A stretch of 64,000 bases of DNA from NCBI RefSeq assembly GCF_013003915.1, contig NZ_JABAIV010000001.1:496001-560000 (forward strand), read 5' to 3'. Source of the DNA: Telluria aromaticivorans. Lineage in GTDB: Bacteria; Pseudomonadota; Gammaproteobacteria; Burkholderiales; Burkholderiaceae_D. Made by a program: the position numbers and the translations under genes. The notes beneath the pieces were generated by a model. It searched no databases, was not told where the DNA came from, and saw only the letters and a program-made list of their open reading frames with translations. Positions 35,082-44,527 of this stretch are shown here, in pieces. Every line of letters begins with the position of its first letter. Position 1 is the first letter of the stretch.

Positions 35082-36271
35082 CGGGTCCTCCCGAACACCA
35101 GGGTCGCGTTCGAGCCGCCGAAGGCAAATGAATTGCTCAACGCATAGCGGATCGGGCGTCCCAGGCGGGCGCCAGGCAGGGCCACGTTCAGCACGGGCAG
35201 CGCCGGATCCTGCTGGCCGTCCCACAGGTGCGGCGGCAGCAGGCCTTCCGGATTATCGTCCTGCATCGCCAGCCAGCAGAACGCCGCCTCGACGGCGCCC
35301 GCCGCGCCCAGCGTATGGCCGGTCACTGGCTTGGTCGAGCTCACCGCCACCTGCGCACCGAACAGCGCGGCCACGGCGCGCGATTCCATCGCGTCGTTCT
35401 GGACCGTGGCGGTGCCGTGCAGGTTGATGTAGTCGATGTCGCCCGCCCCAATGCCGGCGCGCTGCAGCGCCTCGCTCATCGCAATGCGCGCGCCGCCGCC
35501 TGCCGGATCGGGCGCCGACATGTGATGGCCGTCGGAGGACTCGCCCCAGCCACAGAGCGCGACCGCCGCCGGTTCGCGGCTCATCAGGAACAGGGCGGCG
35601 CCCTCACCCAGGTTGATGCCGTTGCGGCCCGCGCCCAGCGGGTTGCAGTGCGCCGCGCTCACCGATTCCAGCGCGCTGAAGCCGGCTACGGTGAAGCCGC
35701 ACAGGGTGTCGACGCCGCCGGTAACGACTGCGTCACACAGGCCCATGCGGATCAGGCGCGCGGCGCTGGCCAGCGCCTTGGCGCTGGACGAGCAGGCGCT
35801 CGAATGCACATAGGCCGGACCGCCAGCGCCCAGTTCGCGCGCGATCACGTCGGCAGGCGATGACATCTCCTGCTGGCCGTAATGGAAGCCGTCCGGCAGC
35901 GCACCGGTGGACTGATGAAAGGCGATCGCCGCCTCGGTTTCGCCCACGCCCGAAGTGCTGGTGCCGATCACCACGCCGACCCGCGCCGCGCCGTAGCGGG
36001 CGACGGCGGCGTCCACCGCAGGCCGGATCTGGGCCAGCGCGGCCAGGGCCAGCGCGTTGTTCCGGCTGCGCATGGGCAGCGGCAGGTGGTCGAGGCTGGG
36101 GAGCGCGGCATCGGCGCGGCCGAGCGGCAGCGGGCGGCCCGGCGAGCAGGCATCCGACACCACCAGCCCGCTGGCGCCATCGGCCAGCAGGCGGCGGCGG
36201 ATGGTTGCGCGCTCATCGCCCAGCGCGCACAGCAGCGCACAATCATTCAAGTACAGCATGTCCGGTTTCAT
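35078..36271 (-). CDS. Beta-ketoacyl-ACP synthase, second in the operon
   Basis: A 397-residue condensing enzyme. The triad is complete: YVHSSACSSSAKALASA (Cys near 160), YINLHGTATVQND (His near 288) and KPVTGHTLGAAGAVEA (His near 322), followed by NSFAFGGSNATLVFG. The N-terminus lacks the usual VVITG strand (MLYLNDCALLCALGDE instead), as in KS proteins of aryl-polyene clusters. It may start the chain or partner the KS at 32663. It follows the lipoprotein gene after four bases. Confidence 0.9.
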   Translation of the reverse strand: MKPDMLYLNDCALLCALGDERATIRRRLLADGASGLVVSDACSPGRPLPLGRADAALPSLDHLPLPMRSRNNALALAALAQIRPAVDAAVARYGAARVGVVIGTSTSGVGETEAAIAFHQSTGALPDGFHYGQQEMSSPADVIARELGAGGPAYVHSSACSSSAKALASAARLIRMGLCDAVVTGGVDTLCGFTVAGFSALESVSAAHCNPLGAGRNGINLGEGAALFLMSREPAAVALCGWGESSDGHHMSAPDPAGGGARIAMSEALQRAGIGAGDIDYINLHGTATVQNDAMESRAVAALFGAQVAVSSTKPVTGHTLGAAGAVEAAFCWLAMQDDNPEGLLPPHLWDGQQDPALPVLNVALPGARLGRPIRYALSNSFAFGGSNATLVFGRTR

Positions 36272-36275
36272 TGTT

Positions 36276-36830
36276 TCAGTTCGTCGCCGACACGATGGTC
36301 AGCTTGTATTTGTAGCGCAGGTTGTCCAGCACCGCAGTGCCGCGCCAACGCGGCGTACCGCTGTAATCGATGGTCGCCACCACTTCGCCTTCGCGGCGCA
36401 GGGTGCGGCGCAGTCCCTTGTCTTCCACCTTCCAGCCGGCCGGCAGCACGCGCGCGATCTCGGCCACCGGCCACAGCGTCAATTGCAGATCTTCCAGCAC
36501 GTCGGCTGCGCGCACCTGGCTTGGGAGCATCGGATGGCGCCATTCTCTCAGTTCGCGGCCGTCGAAATCGAGGCTCAGCACACGCATGCCCATCGCCAGG
36601 CCAACCAGGCTGACCCGGCTTCCATCCACCTCGAGGGCTGCGTCCAGGTCATTCGTCTTGCCGGCGCGTTCGACGGTGAGATGCTGCTGCACGCTGATCG
36701 ATGCGCCCAGCGCGGCCGGGGCCAGGCGCAGGCCGAGGCGCGCCGGCGCGGGTTCGTCAGGCGCGCAGGCGCCCAGCATCAATGCCAGTGCCAGCGGCAC
36801 GGCACGCTCAAGCCAGGACAGGCATCGCAT
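36276..36830 (-). CDS. DUF3261 lipoprotein
   Basis: A 184-residue lipoprotein with lipobox ALMLGAC at residue ~21. The body pattern (ISVQQHLTVERAG, RVSLVGLAMGMRVLSLDFDG, then GWKVEDKGLRRTL) fits DUF3261, a family tied to aryl-polyene operons and structurally LolB-like. It overlaps the MMPL gene by 23 bp. Together with the LolA-like protein encoded at 39171 it could take the polyene lipid to the outer membrane. Confidence 0.85.
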   Translation of the reverse strand: MRCLSWLERAVPLALALMLGACAPDEPAPARLGLRLAPAALGASISVQQHLTVERAGKTNDLDAALEVDGSRVSLVGLAMGMRVLSLDFDGRELREWRHPMLPSQVRAADVLEDLQLTLWPVAEIARVLPAGWKVEDKGLRRTLRREGEVVATIDYSGTPRWRGTAVLDNLRYKYKLTIVSATN

Positions 36831-39174
36831 GGGTTTCTTCCTTTGTCACGGTAAAACAGGGGGCAACCAGCCAGACCAGCGCGGTCCCGGCCAGCATGGT
36901 CAGGCCGAAGGCGCGCAGCGCCGGGGTGCCGCTCAGGGCCAGCAGGCCGAAGGACAGGATGGTGCTGGCTGCGGACAGGCCGACCGCCAGCCAGGGTGCG
37001 TCGCTCCCATGGCCGGATTCCTCTTGCAGGAAAATGCCGTAATCGACGCCCACGCCCAGCAGCAGCATCAGCGCCAGCACGTGGAACAGCTGCAGGTTCT
37101 GGCCGGACAAACCCAGCAGCGCCAGGGTCAGGATGCTGGCCGCCGCGGTCGGCGCGACCACGCGCCAGGTGCGGCCGCGGTAGCGCGGCAGCAGGACCAG
37201 GAACACAACCGCATAGGCGCCCAGCACCACCCAGCCCATGTAGGCGCGGTAGCGGCCCAGCACTGAAGAAATGCCGCCGACCTTGTCGACCCATTGCACG
37301 CCCGGCAGGTTCGTGCCCGCCTGGGCCAGCGCGGGAATCGCGGCGTAGCGCATGCCGCGCAGGGCCACAATGCTGGCATGCTCGCCTTCGACCTCGCCGA
37401 GCCACAGGTGGCGCCAGGGATCGGCGGCCGTGGTCTTCAGGAAGGCGTCGATTTTCAGCGGCGCGGCGGCGACGCGAAGGTGGGCGGCGGTGGCAGTGGC
37501 CCATTCCGGGTCTTCGCCGATCTCGCGCGCCAGGCCGGCCAGCGGGCCGCCCGCTGCCAGCAGCTTGTCTTCGACCAGGGCCAGTCGCGCCGCCTGGGTG
37601 GCCTGCGATGGCACCCAGTTCGACAGCGCCTGGACACCCTTGATGTCGCCCTGGACAATCAGCGGGTCGAGGCGGCGCTTGAGCGCTTCCTCGCGTTCCA
37701 GCACCTGCTCGGCCGAGCTGCCGCGCACCAGGTAATACTGGACCGGGCTCGGGGCATCCAACAGCTTGCCCAGCTTGACCTGGTCACGGATCAGTTCCGG
37801 CGGCGAGGATTGCAGCGAGCGGATGTCGTCATCCACCTGCAAGCGCGAGCAGCCCAGCACGGCCAGGCCGCCCAGCGCCGCGACCAGCACCAGGCTCACC
37901 GGCCCGCCGGACAGCCGCGGCCAGCGCGTCACCAGGCCGCGGTACCGGCGCGCCAGCGGACCGGCTGTCAAGCTGCGGCCATCGATCAGCGCCGGGAACC
38001 AGCACACCACGGTCATCCAGGCGAAGACCAGGCCCAGCGCCGAGAACACGGCCATGTGGCGTAGGCCCGGGAAAGGCGTCAGCGCCAGGCCCATGTAGCC
38101 GATGACTGCGGCCAGCAGGGTCAGGCCAAGGCCGGGCAGCAAGCGGCGCAGCAGCCGGTGAGAATCCAGCGCCGGGTCGGCGCCCAAACGGTGGCAGAGG
38201 AAATAGATGCCGTAGTCCTGGGCCACGCCGATCAGGCTGGCCCCGAACACCAGCGTGAGCAGGTGGATGCGGCCGAACAGCAGCCAGCACACCGACAGCG
38301 CGCCGAGGAAGCCGATGCCGATCGCCACCACCGTCAGGCCGACCGGCTTGAACGAGCGGAAGGTCAGCCAGGTCAGCAGCACGATGCCGAGCATCGAACC
38401 GACGCCGATGGTATGGATCTCGCCACTAGCCTGGCGCCCTGCAGCGGCGGCATGCAGCACCACGCCGGCCTTGATGACTTCCGCCGACGGCACCGCTCTC
38501 TGCACCGCACCGGTGGCCGCGTCCAGCATCGGCAGCACCGCCTGCTGGGCGCGGAGCGAGAAGGCAGAATCTCTCAGGGTATAGGTCAGCAAGACGTATT
38601 CGCGCCCTTCCCCCGCCACGAACAGGCGGCCGTCGCGCGGTCGCACCGGGGTTTCGCCGGCGCGCTCCTGGGCCCAGCCTGCGAACAGGCCGAAAGGATC
38701 GTCGCGGAAGGCGCCCAGCTTGGGGCCGGAAAACGCGTTGTACAGGCGCGCCAGCGCAGAATCCGTCCAGTAGCGGGCCGGCTGCTCGCGCAGCTGCTTT
38801 TCATCAAGCGCGCCGACCAGCAGGGTCGCATGCGGCTGCAGGCTGGCGAGCCAGCCTGCCTGTGCTTCGTCGCCCATGGCGTCGAAAGCCAGCAGGCCTG
38901 CATGCGGCGCCAGCGTCGCCTGGAAGGCGTCTGCGGCGCGTCCGGCATCAAGCCAATCCTTTGCCCCGACGAGCACCACCACGCGCTGCTGCGCGCTGTC
39001 GACCATATGGGTGAAGGACTGCTGCAGCACCGGGTCGCGTTCGTCCGCCGGCAGCAGCGCCAGGATGTCGGTGTCGGGCGTGATGCCCTTGCCGAGCCAT
39101 AGCCAGGCATTGTGGCCCACCAGCAGGCAGACCACCAGCATCCACAGCAGGGCAAGGCGGCGTTGAAGGATCAC
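36808..39174 (-). CDS. MMPL-family (RND) lipid exporter
   Basis: A 788-residue inner-membrane protein starting at GTG 39174, coupled by GTGA to the LolA-like gene. Layout: helix 1 (about 8-26), a periplasmic domain (about 30-250), five helices (about 255-410), a second periplasmic domain (about 430-630) and five helices (about 640-775). GASLIGVAQDYGIYFLCHRLG and LLGVGVDYGIFLQEESG carry the charged D/Y residues of proton-coupled RND helices in both halves. In this operon it should pull the aryl-polyene lipid out of the inner membrane. Confidence 0.92.
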   Translation of the reverse strand: MILQRRLALLWMLVVCLLVGHNAWLWLGKGITPDTDILALLPADERDPVLQQSFTHMVDSAQQRVVVLVGAKDWLDAGRAADAFQATLAPHAGLLAFDAMGDEAQAGWLASLQPHATLLVGALDEKQLREQPARYWTDSALARLYNAFSGPKLGAFRDDPFGLFAGWAQERAGETPVRPRDGRLFVAGEGREYVLLTYTLRDSAFSLRAQQAVLPMLDAATGAVQRAVPSAEVIKAGVVLHAAAAGRQASGEIHTIGVGSMLGIVLLTWLTFRSFKPVGLTVVAIGIGFLGALSVCWLLFGRIHLLTLVFGASLIGVAQDYGIYFLCHRLGADPALDSHRLLRRLLPGLGLTLLAAVIGYMGLALTPFPGLRHMAVFSALGLVFAWMTVVCWFPALIDGRSLTAGPLARRYRGLVTRWPRLSGGPVSLVLVAALGGLAVLGCSRLQVDDDIRSLQSSPPELIRDQVKLGKLLDAPSPVQYYLVRGSSAEQVLEREEALKRRLDPLIVQGDIKGVQALSNWVPSQATQAARLALVEDKLLAAGGPLAGLAREIGEDPEWATATAAHLRVAAAPLKIDAFLKTTAADPWRHLWLGEVEGEHASIVALRGMRYAAIPALAQAGTNLPGVQWVDKVGGISSVLGRYRAYMGWVVLGAYAVVFLVLLPRYRGRTWRVVAPTAAASILTLALLGLSGQNLQLFHVLALMLLLGVGVDYGIFLQEESGHGSDAPWLAVGLSAASTILSFGLLALSGTPALRAFGLTMLAGTALVWLVAPCFTVTKEETHAMPVLA

Positions 39175-39773
39175 AGCAGCGCCGCCTCTTCAGGCAGGAC
39201 CGCGCCGGGGCCGGTCTTGAGCTCGGAGAATTCGATATTCGTGCGGTCGCCGCTGGCCTCATTCATCTGGATGCTGCGCACATAGGCGCCGCCATCGAGC
39301 GAGATGGCGCCGATGGCGCGCGCCAGCGCCGGGCTGCGCGCCTTGAGCGAGACTTTCCAAGAGTTGCCGGAGACGCTGCCGTCGACTTCGAACAGCGTGT
39401 CCAGCTGGGCCAGGTCGCCCCCCAGCAGCGAGAACAGCACGCCGTTGATCATGCGCACGGTCGGCTCCTGGGTGGCATCCAGGCGCATTGCGACCCGGTC
39501 GCCCTGCATGTGCACGATCTCGTCGCGTTTCAGGCGCAGCGTGTTCGGGAAGGGCTTCAGGGTGCGCCACAGCACGCCCTTGCCGGCGACGACGCAGAAA
39601 CGCCCGCTCGAGGCTAGCGGCTTCTTCATGCCGGCCAGGTGCTTGACCTGGTCGAAGCGGCCGCACAGCTGCTCGGGCTTGGCCAGCATGGAACCGATCT
39701 GCGCGACCGGGGCAGCAGCTTGCGCCGCTGTGCACGATGCCGCGAGCACCAGGGTGGAAATGAGTCGTTTCAT
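39171..39773 (-). CDS. LolA-like outer-membrane lipoprotein carrier protein
   Basis: A 200-residue periplasmic protein with a signal peptide (MKRLISTLVLAASCTAAQAA). Start ATG 39773 overlaps the thioesterase gene by ATGA. CGRFDQVKHLAGMKKPLASSGRF near residue 38 and GVLWRTLKPFPNTLRLKRDE are LolA-family strands (normally G.F.Q.K....L...G.). Operon-specific LolA paralogs are regular members of aryl-polyene clusters and are thought to carry the lipid between the MMPL exporter and the outer membrane. Confidence 0.87.
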   Translation of the reverse strand: MKRLISTLVLAASCTAAQAAAPVAQIGSMLAKPEQLCGRFDQVKHLAGMKKPLASSGRFCVVAGKGVLWRTLKPFPNTLRLKRDEIVHMQGDRVAMRLDATQEPTVRMINGVLFSLLGGDLAQLDTLFEVDGSVSGNSWKVSLKARSPALARAIGAISLDGGAYVRSIQMNEASGDRTNIEFSELKTGPGAVLPEEAALL

Positions 39774-40204
39774 GGTGCGGCTACTCCCAGCTTTTCGAAA
39801 AGGACGGTTGGCGAAACGAAGCACATCTCACCGTTGCTCAGGTCGACCGCGACCTGGCTGGTGGTGGCGCGGTTCAGGCGCTTGCCGCTGGCGGCGTCAC
39901 TGATCAGGTAATCGATGCGCAGGCGGTTCTCCCACTCGACGATCTCTGCGCGCAGCAACAGGCGCTGGCCGAAGGCGGCCGGGCCCGCATAGCGCAAATT
40001 CATCTCGATGATCGGCCACATATAGCCGGATTCGCGCATCTGCTCGTAGTTGTAGCCGATCTTGTCGAGCAGCGCGCAGCGCGCCACTTCAAGATACTTC
40101 ACATAATTACCGTGCCAGACGATCTGCATCGGGTCGAGGTCGAAGAACTGTACCTGCATTTCGGTCTCGGCCCACCAGCGCGCTGGCGCCTTGGCTTTAC
40201 GCAT
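39770..40204 (-). CDS. 4-hydroxybenzoyl-CoA thioesterase family protein (YbgC-like)
   Basis: A 144-residue hot-dog thioesterase. VQFFDLDPMQIVWHGNYVKYLE near residue 15-36 has the Asp and the W-H-G-N-Y segment of the acyl-CoA/ACP thioesterase family. Probably hydrolyses stalled or finished acyl chains in the pigment pathway. Overlaps the ammonia-lyase gene by 8 bp and the LolA-like gene by 4 bp. Confidence 0.87.
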   Translation of the reverse strand: MRKAKAPARWWAETEMQVQFFDLDPMQIVWHGNYVKYLEVARCALLDKIGYNYEQMRESGYMWPIIEMNLRYAGPAAFGQRLLLRAEIVEWENRLRIDYLISDAASGKRLNRATTSQVAVDLSNGEMCFVSPTVLFEKLGVAAP

Positions 40205-41768
40205 ACAGGCTCCAGGCCTGGTCGCGGATGCGGCCCAGCAGCAGCTTCAGGTCCGGGTCGAGGCGGCGGTCTTCCATGACCGGCGCGATGTCCTGGCCAA
40301 GCAGCTCGAGCATGTTCGCCAGCGGCGCCGGCAGTGCACGCCCCGACTCGCGCTTCGCTTCAAGCTTGCAGCGCAGCCACACGCCCTGGCGCACCGTGAT
40401 CAAGAGCGCCGCGGCGACCTGCTCGGTCAGTTCCAGCACCCGCAGGCAGTCGCGCGCGGCGATCGTGCCCATGCTGACCTTGTCCTGGTTATGGCATTCG
40501 GTCGAACGCGAGAACACCGAGGCCGGCATGGTGAGCTTCAGGGCTTCGGCAGTCCATGCCGATGAGCTGATCTGCAGCGCTTTCAGGCCATGGTTGATGG
40601 CGGCGCGTTCGCCTTCCATCCCCGACAAATTGGCCGGAAGGCCGGCGTTGTAGCGCGCGTCCACCAGCAGCGCCATCTGGCGGTCGAGCAGGTCGGCCAG
40701 GTTCGCGACCGCGTTCTTCATGCCGTCCATGGCGAAGGCAATGTGGCCGCCGTAGAAGTGGCCGCCGTGCAGCACGCGCTCGCCTTCGGCATCGATGATC
40801 GGGTTGTCGTTGGCGCTGTTGAGTTCATTCTCGATGGCGCTGCGGAAGAAAGGCAGCGCATCGGCCAGCACGCCGATGACGTGCGGCGCGCAGCGGATCG
40901 AATAGCGGTCTTGCAGGCGCTTGCCGTTGCGTTCGAGCTGGCCCTTGTATTCGAGGTCCTGGCGCAGCCAGGCGGCCACGCCCTGCATGCCGGCATGCGG
41001 CTTGACCGAGAACAGGGTCTCGTCGAAGTGGTGGTCGTTACCGTCCAGCGCGAACGAGGCCAGCGCGGTGATGCGGGTGACCAGGCGCGTGAGGTAGTCG
41101 GCACGGTCCCAGGCCAGGCAGGCCAGGCCGGTCATCACGGCGGTGCCGTTCATGATGGCCAGGCCTTCCTTCGGGCGCAGGCGCAGCGGCGTGATGCCGG
41201 CCTCCTGCAGCGCCTGGGCGGCCGGCACCTGCACGCCGTCGCGCAGCACTTCGCGCTCGCCGCACAGCACCGCGGCCAGGTAGGACAGCGGGGTCAGGTC
41301 GCCGCTGGCGCCGACCGAGCCTTCGCTCGGGATCAGCGGCAGCAGGCCGGCATCGAACAGGCGCACGATCTGCTCGAGCAGGCCGACGCTCACGCCCGAG
41401 AAGCCTTTCGACAGCGAGGCCAGGCGCGCCGCCATCACCGCCCGGGTCTGGGCCGGGTCGAGATGCGCGCCCAGGCCGCAGCCGTGGTAAGTGTACAGGT
41501 GGTGCGGCAGCTCGGCCACCAGCGATAGCGGCACCGCTACGGTGCAGGAGTCGCCGTAGCCGGTGGTGACGCCGTAGATGGTGCCGTCTTCGCGCAGCAG
41601 GCGGTCGAGGAAGTCGGCGCCGCGCGCAATCGCTGCGCGGAAGGCCGGATCGTTCGACAGTTCGGCGCGGGCGGTACCGCGGGCGATATCGACGACATCC
41701 TCGATCGACAGGCGTTCGCGGTCGAAGCGCACGGTGCGCGGGAGAGTAGTAAGGTCAGTGAATTGCAT
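40197..41768 (-). CDS. MIO-type aromatic amino acid ammonia-lyase (histidine/tyrosine ammonia-lyase family)
   Basis: A 523-residue enzyme starting MQFTDLTTLPRTVRF at ATG 41768. The cofactor triad is in GSVGASGDLTPLSYLA near residue 147 (Ala-Ser-Gly cyclises to MIO). IYGVTTGYGDSC near 58 gives the catalytic Tyr and NDNPIID near 322 the conserved Asn-Asp. The selectivity loop reads LPHHLYTYHGCG; the His-His-Leu is like tyrosine ammonia-lyases rather than the SHATG of histidine lyases. Within the pigment operon it most likely makes coumarate as the aryl starter, which the AMP-ligase encoded at 44528 would load. Overlaps the next gene upstream by 14 bp. Confidence 0.9.
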   Translation of the reverse strand: MQFTDLTTLPRTVRFDRERLSIEDVVDIARGTARAELSNDPAFRAAIARGADFLDRLLREDGTIYGVTTGYGDSCTVAVPLSLVAELPHHLYTYHGCGLGAHLDPAQTRAVMAARLASLSKGFSGVSVGLLEQIVRLFDAGLLPLIPSEGSVGASGDLTPLSYLAAVLCGEREVLRDGVQVPAAQALQEAGITPLRLRPKEGLAIMNGTAVMTGLACLAWDRADYLTRLVTRITALASFALDGNDHHFDETLFSVKPHAGMQGVAAWLRQDLEYKGQLERNGKRLQDRYSIRCAPHVIGVLADALPFFRSAIENELNSANDNPIIDAEGERVLHGGHFYGGHIAFAMDGMKNAVANLADLLDRQMALLVDARYNAGLPANLSGMEGERAAINHGLKALQISSSAWTAEALKLTMPASVFSRSTECHNQDKVSMGTIAARDCLRVLELTEQVAAALLITVRQGVWLRCKLEAKRESGRALPAPLANMLELLGQDIAPVMEDRRLDPDLKLLLGRIRDQAWSLYA

Positions 41769-42705
41769 CTGGTCGTTCCGATCCGGTGTGCTGCCAAAAG
41801 TCATAGAAGTTGAACCATTCCAGCGGTGCGCACCTGGCATGGTGTTCGAGCCGCGCCGCATACTCGCCGGCCAGTTCGGCCAGGGCTGCTCCGCGCGTCG
41901 CGCGCGGCAGGCTCACGCGTTCGCGCAGGCGCTCGAAATGGAGTTCGTAAGCGTCGCCCTGCCGCGTCGAAAACAGCGCGTACATCGGGCAGCCGAGCAC
42001 CGAGGCCATGACATAGGGGCCAATCGGGAAGGCGGCGGTGTCGCCCATGAACGGGACCCGGGCGACGCGCGGCTGGCTTGCCACCGGCACCCGGTCGCCC
42101 GCGATGACGACGAATTCTCCGCGCTCGATGCGCTCGGACAGCACCATCGCCATGGCGGGGGTCATCTCCGTCACCTGCATCAGGTTGAGCTGGCTGCGCG
42201 GGTCGAGCTTGCCCAGCATGGCGTTGAAGGCCTCGGCGTGGCGGGTATGCACCAGCACCGTGATCCTCAAGCCCGGCGTGCGCATCGACAGCGCACGGCA
42301 CAGATCCAGGTTGCCAAGGTGGGAGCACAGCAGCAGGGCCCCGCGCCCTTGCTTGATCATTTCCAGCAGCGGCGCGTCGCCGTGCACGGTCACCTTCGAC
42401 AGGTCGAACAGCCCGCCCCAGATCAGCATCTTGTCGAGGATCGCTTCGGCAAAGGCGCCGAAGTGGCGCAGCACGCCGGTGAAGCCATGCGGTGCGCCGA
42501 CGCGGGCCAGGTAGCCGGACGATGCGCGCCGTGCGCGCGCCTGGGTGGCGACGTACCAGGCCAGCACCGGATACAGCACCACCCGGAACGGCCAGCGGCC
42601 GAACACGCGGCAGACCCAGAACAGCAGGCGCATGCCGCCCACGAAGCTCGCTTCGTTGATGGCCGCCCAATGGCGCGCGTCGCCGGCTTTACTCACGCTC
42701 GCCAT
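41755..42705 (-). CDS. LpxL/HtrB-like lipid acyltransferase
   Basis: A 316-residue membrane-associated acyltransferase from ATG 42705 (longer frame is a shadow). The HxxxxD motif is in LLCSHLGNLDLCRAL near residue 117; GEFVVIAGDRVPV near 195 and FMGDTAAFPIGPYVMA follow as in lipid A late acyltransferases. A hydrophobic stretch lies near 17-50. Probably joins an acyl chain (possibly the polyene) to the lipid carrier of the pigment. Overlaps the GT2 gene by 13 bp. Confidence 0.85.
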   Translation of the reverse strand: MASVSKAGDARHWAAINEASFVGGMRLLFWVCRVFGRWPFRVVLYPVLAWYVATQARARRASSGYLARVGAPHGFTGVLRHFGAFAEAILDKMLIWGGLFDLSKVTVHGDAPLLEMIKQGRGALLLCSHLGNLDLCRALSMRTPGLRITVLVHTRHAEAFNAMLGKLDPRSQLNLMQVTEMTPAMAMVLSERIERGEFVVIAGDRVPVASQPRVARVPFMGDTAAFPIGPYVMASVLGCPMYALFSTRQGDAYELHFERLRERVSLPRATRGAALAELAGEYAARLEHHARCAPLEWFNFYDFWQHTGSERPDAIH

Positions 42706-43439
42706 GTGCGGACCAGCAAGGAGGGAATGCGCGGCAGCATGCCGAAGAACAGGGCCACATGCAGACGGGTGATCAGGACGTTGTCGGTCCAGGCCTTGAA
42801 GTGGGAGACGCCATCTTCCGGATAGCCAACCCGGGTCGGCAGGTTCACCACCGCCACGCCGTCCCAGTACAGGCGCACCAGGATCTCGATATCGAAATTC
42901 ATGCGCAGGCCCAGGCGCCGGCGTTTGGCCAGCGCCAGCACCGGGGCGACCGGATACACGCGGAAGCCGCACATCGAATCGCGGATCGCCAGCGACAGCG
43001 TATTGATCCAGACCCAGACATGGGTCAGGTAACGCGCGTACAGGCGCAGCGCCGGCACCGATTCGTCGTACACCGGGCAGCCGGCGACGATTGCACTCGG
43101 TTGAGCGCGAGCCGCATCCAGGAAGCGCGGGATGTCGCCGACGCTGTGCTGGCCGTCGGAATCGACCTGCAGCACATGGCTGTAGCCATCACGCGCGGCG
43201 CGGGCGAAGCCGGTGAGCACCGCCCCGCCCTTGCCCTGGTTGACGGCATGCCGTTCGAGCACCACGCGTCCCGGATGCGCCGCCGCCAGGGCGTCCAGCA
43301 CCGCCGCACAAGACGGTGAGCTGCCATCGTCGACCAGGATGCAAGCCAGGCCGTGCTCAAGCACTTGCGCGAGCACCTTGCCGATGGCATGCTCGTGGTT
43401 GTAGACGGGGATGACGACGCAGGGATGGAACACGTTCAT
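42693..43439 (-). CDS. Glycosyltransferase family 2 protein
   Basis: A 248-residue GT-A transferase starting MNVFHPCVVIPVYNHEHAIG, coupled by ATGA to the methyltransferase gene. VDDGSSPSC near residue 36 and HVLQVDSDGQHSVGDIPRF near 87 give the nucleotide and metal (DxD) motifs; layout is like DPM1/polyprenol-phosphate transferases. It probably sugars the polyene lipid or its carrier, as in other aryl-polyene clusters. Confidence 0.9.
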   Translation of the reverse strand: MNVFHPCVVIPVYNHEHAIGKVLAQVLEHGLACILVDDGSSPSCAAVLDALAAAHPGRVVLERHAVNQGKGGAVLTGFARAARDGYSHVLQVDSDGQHSVGDIPRFLDAARAQPSAIVAGCPVYDESVPALRLYARYLTHVWVWINTLSLAIRDSMCGFRVYPVAPVLALAKRRRLGLRMNFDIEILVRLYWDGVAVVNLPTRVGYPEDGVSHFKAWTDNVLITRLHVALFFGMLPRIPSLLVRTWRA

Positions 43440-44524
43440 GCCGCCTTCGGTGCTTTCTTCGCGAAGCGGAGCAAGGAATGGCAATAGCCGATGTTGTCGC
43501 GCGCCGTCACCAGCTCCAGGCCGGCGGCTTCCGCCAGGCGCACGTAGTCGCCGCTTTCGTAGACCTTACTGTTGCCGCTCGCAAGATTGTTGAAGTATGG
43601 CGAGGTGTTGATCAGGCAGTAGGCCGCAATGTCGTAACGCTGGCGGTCCCAGAAGGTATCCATGATCAGGACCTGGCCACGCGGGCCGAGTGCTTCCGCC
43701 GCGCGTTCGAGGATGCTGGCAATCGCGGCTTCCGAGAAGCAGCTCAGGAACTGGCTCATCCAGATGACGTCCATGTCGGCCGGCAGCTTTGCCGCCGGGT
43801 CGAGCAGGTTGGTCGGGTGCAGGGTGGCGCGCTCGCGCAGGCCGGCTTCCTGCAGGGCGCCGCCGGCCACCGCCAGCTGGCCCGGCAAGTCGACCAGGTG
43901 GAGTTCGATGCCCGGGTTGGCGCCAAGGGCCGCCAGGCTGAACTTGCCGGTATTGGCGCCGATATCCATCACGCGGCGCGGCGCGGTGGCGAAGACATCC
44001 GGCAGGATGTCCGGGAAGGAGGTATCCGAGTAGTAGTGGTCAAAGGCGAACCAGCTCGAGCGCGCAGGCTCCGGCAGCTGCGACAGGCCTTCGTAGACGG
44101 TCGGCCAGTCGCCGAACACCTTCAGGCCCAGCGGCTTTTCGGCGTCCAGCGATTGCTCCAGCGAGAACAGCGCCTGGTAGCAGACGTCGTGGTTGAAGTC
44201 GATGTTGACCTGGGTGATCGGGTCGGTCAGCACCACGAAGCCTGCCTTGTCCAGCACGTAGCGGCCGTCGTCGAGGTAGACCACGGCGGCCGACAGGCAG
44301 GTCTCCAGCACGACCTTCAGCACGTAGGGGGTCCAGCGCCCCGTGGATGCCAGCTCGTCGCTTGATAAACCGGTGTCGCCGGCGTCCGCGATCGCCTGCA
44401 GCATGCCGCGCTTCCACGCATAGCGCACGCACTGGAACACGACCGGTCCGTAGGCGATTTTTTGCGCTTCGAAGCGGGCCTCGAACGCGCTCTGGCGCTC
44501 GGGCGAGAATTTTTTGTTTTGCAT
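43436..44524 (-). CDS. SAM-dependent methyltransferase
   Basis: A 362-residue protein. The N-terminal ~100 residues (ISDELASTG-type DTGLSSDELASTGRWTPYVLKVVLE) form a winged-helix dimer domain; RRVMDIGANTGKFSLAALG near residue 190 is the SAM-binding loop, with LHLVDLPGQL and QFLSCFSEA following. Fits O-methyltransferases of aryl-polyene clusters, which methylate the aryl head group; ring C- or O-position is not visible. Starts 4 bp after the ligase gene. Confidence 0.88.
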   Translation of the reverse strand: MQNKKFSPERQSAFEARFEAQKIAYGPVVFQCVRYAWKRGMLQAIADAGDTGLSSDELASTGRWTPYVLKVVLETCLSAAVVYLDDGRYVLDKAGFVVLTDPITQVNIDFNHDVCYQALFSLEQSLDAEKPLGLKVFGDWPTVYEGLSQLPEPARSSWFAFDHYYSDTSFPDILPDVFATAPRRVMDIGANTGKFSLAALGANPGIELHLVDLPGQLAVAGGALQEAGLRERATLHPTNLLDPAAKLPADMDVIWMSQFLSCFSEAAIASILERAAEALGPRGQVLIMDTFWDRQRYDIAAYCLINTSPYFNNLASGNSKVYESGDYVRLAEAAGLELVTARDNIGYCHSLLRFAKKAPKAA

Positions 44525-44527
44525 GCT

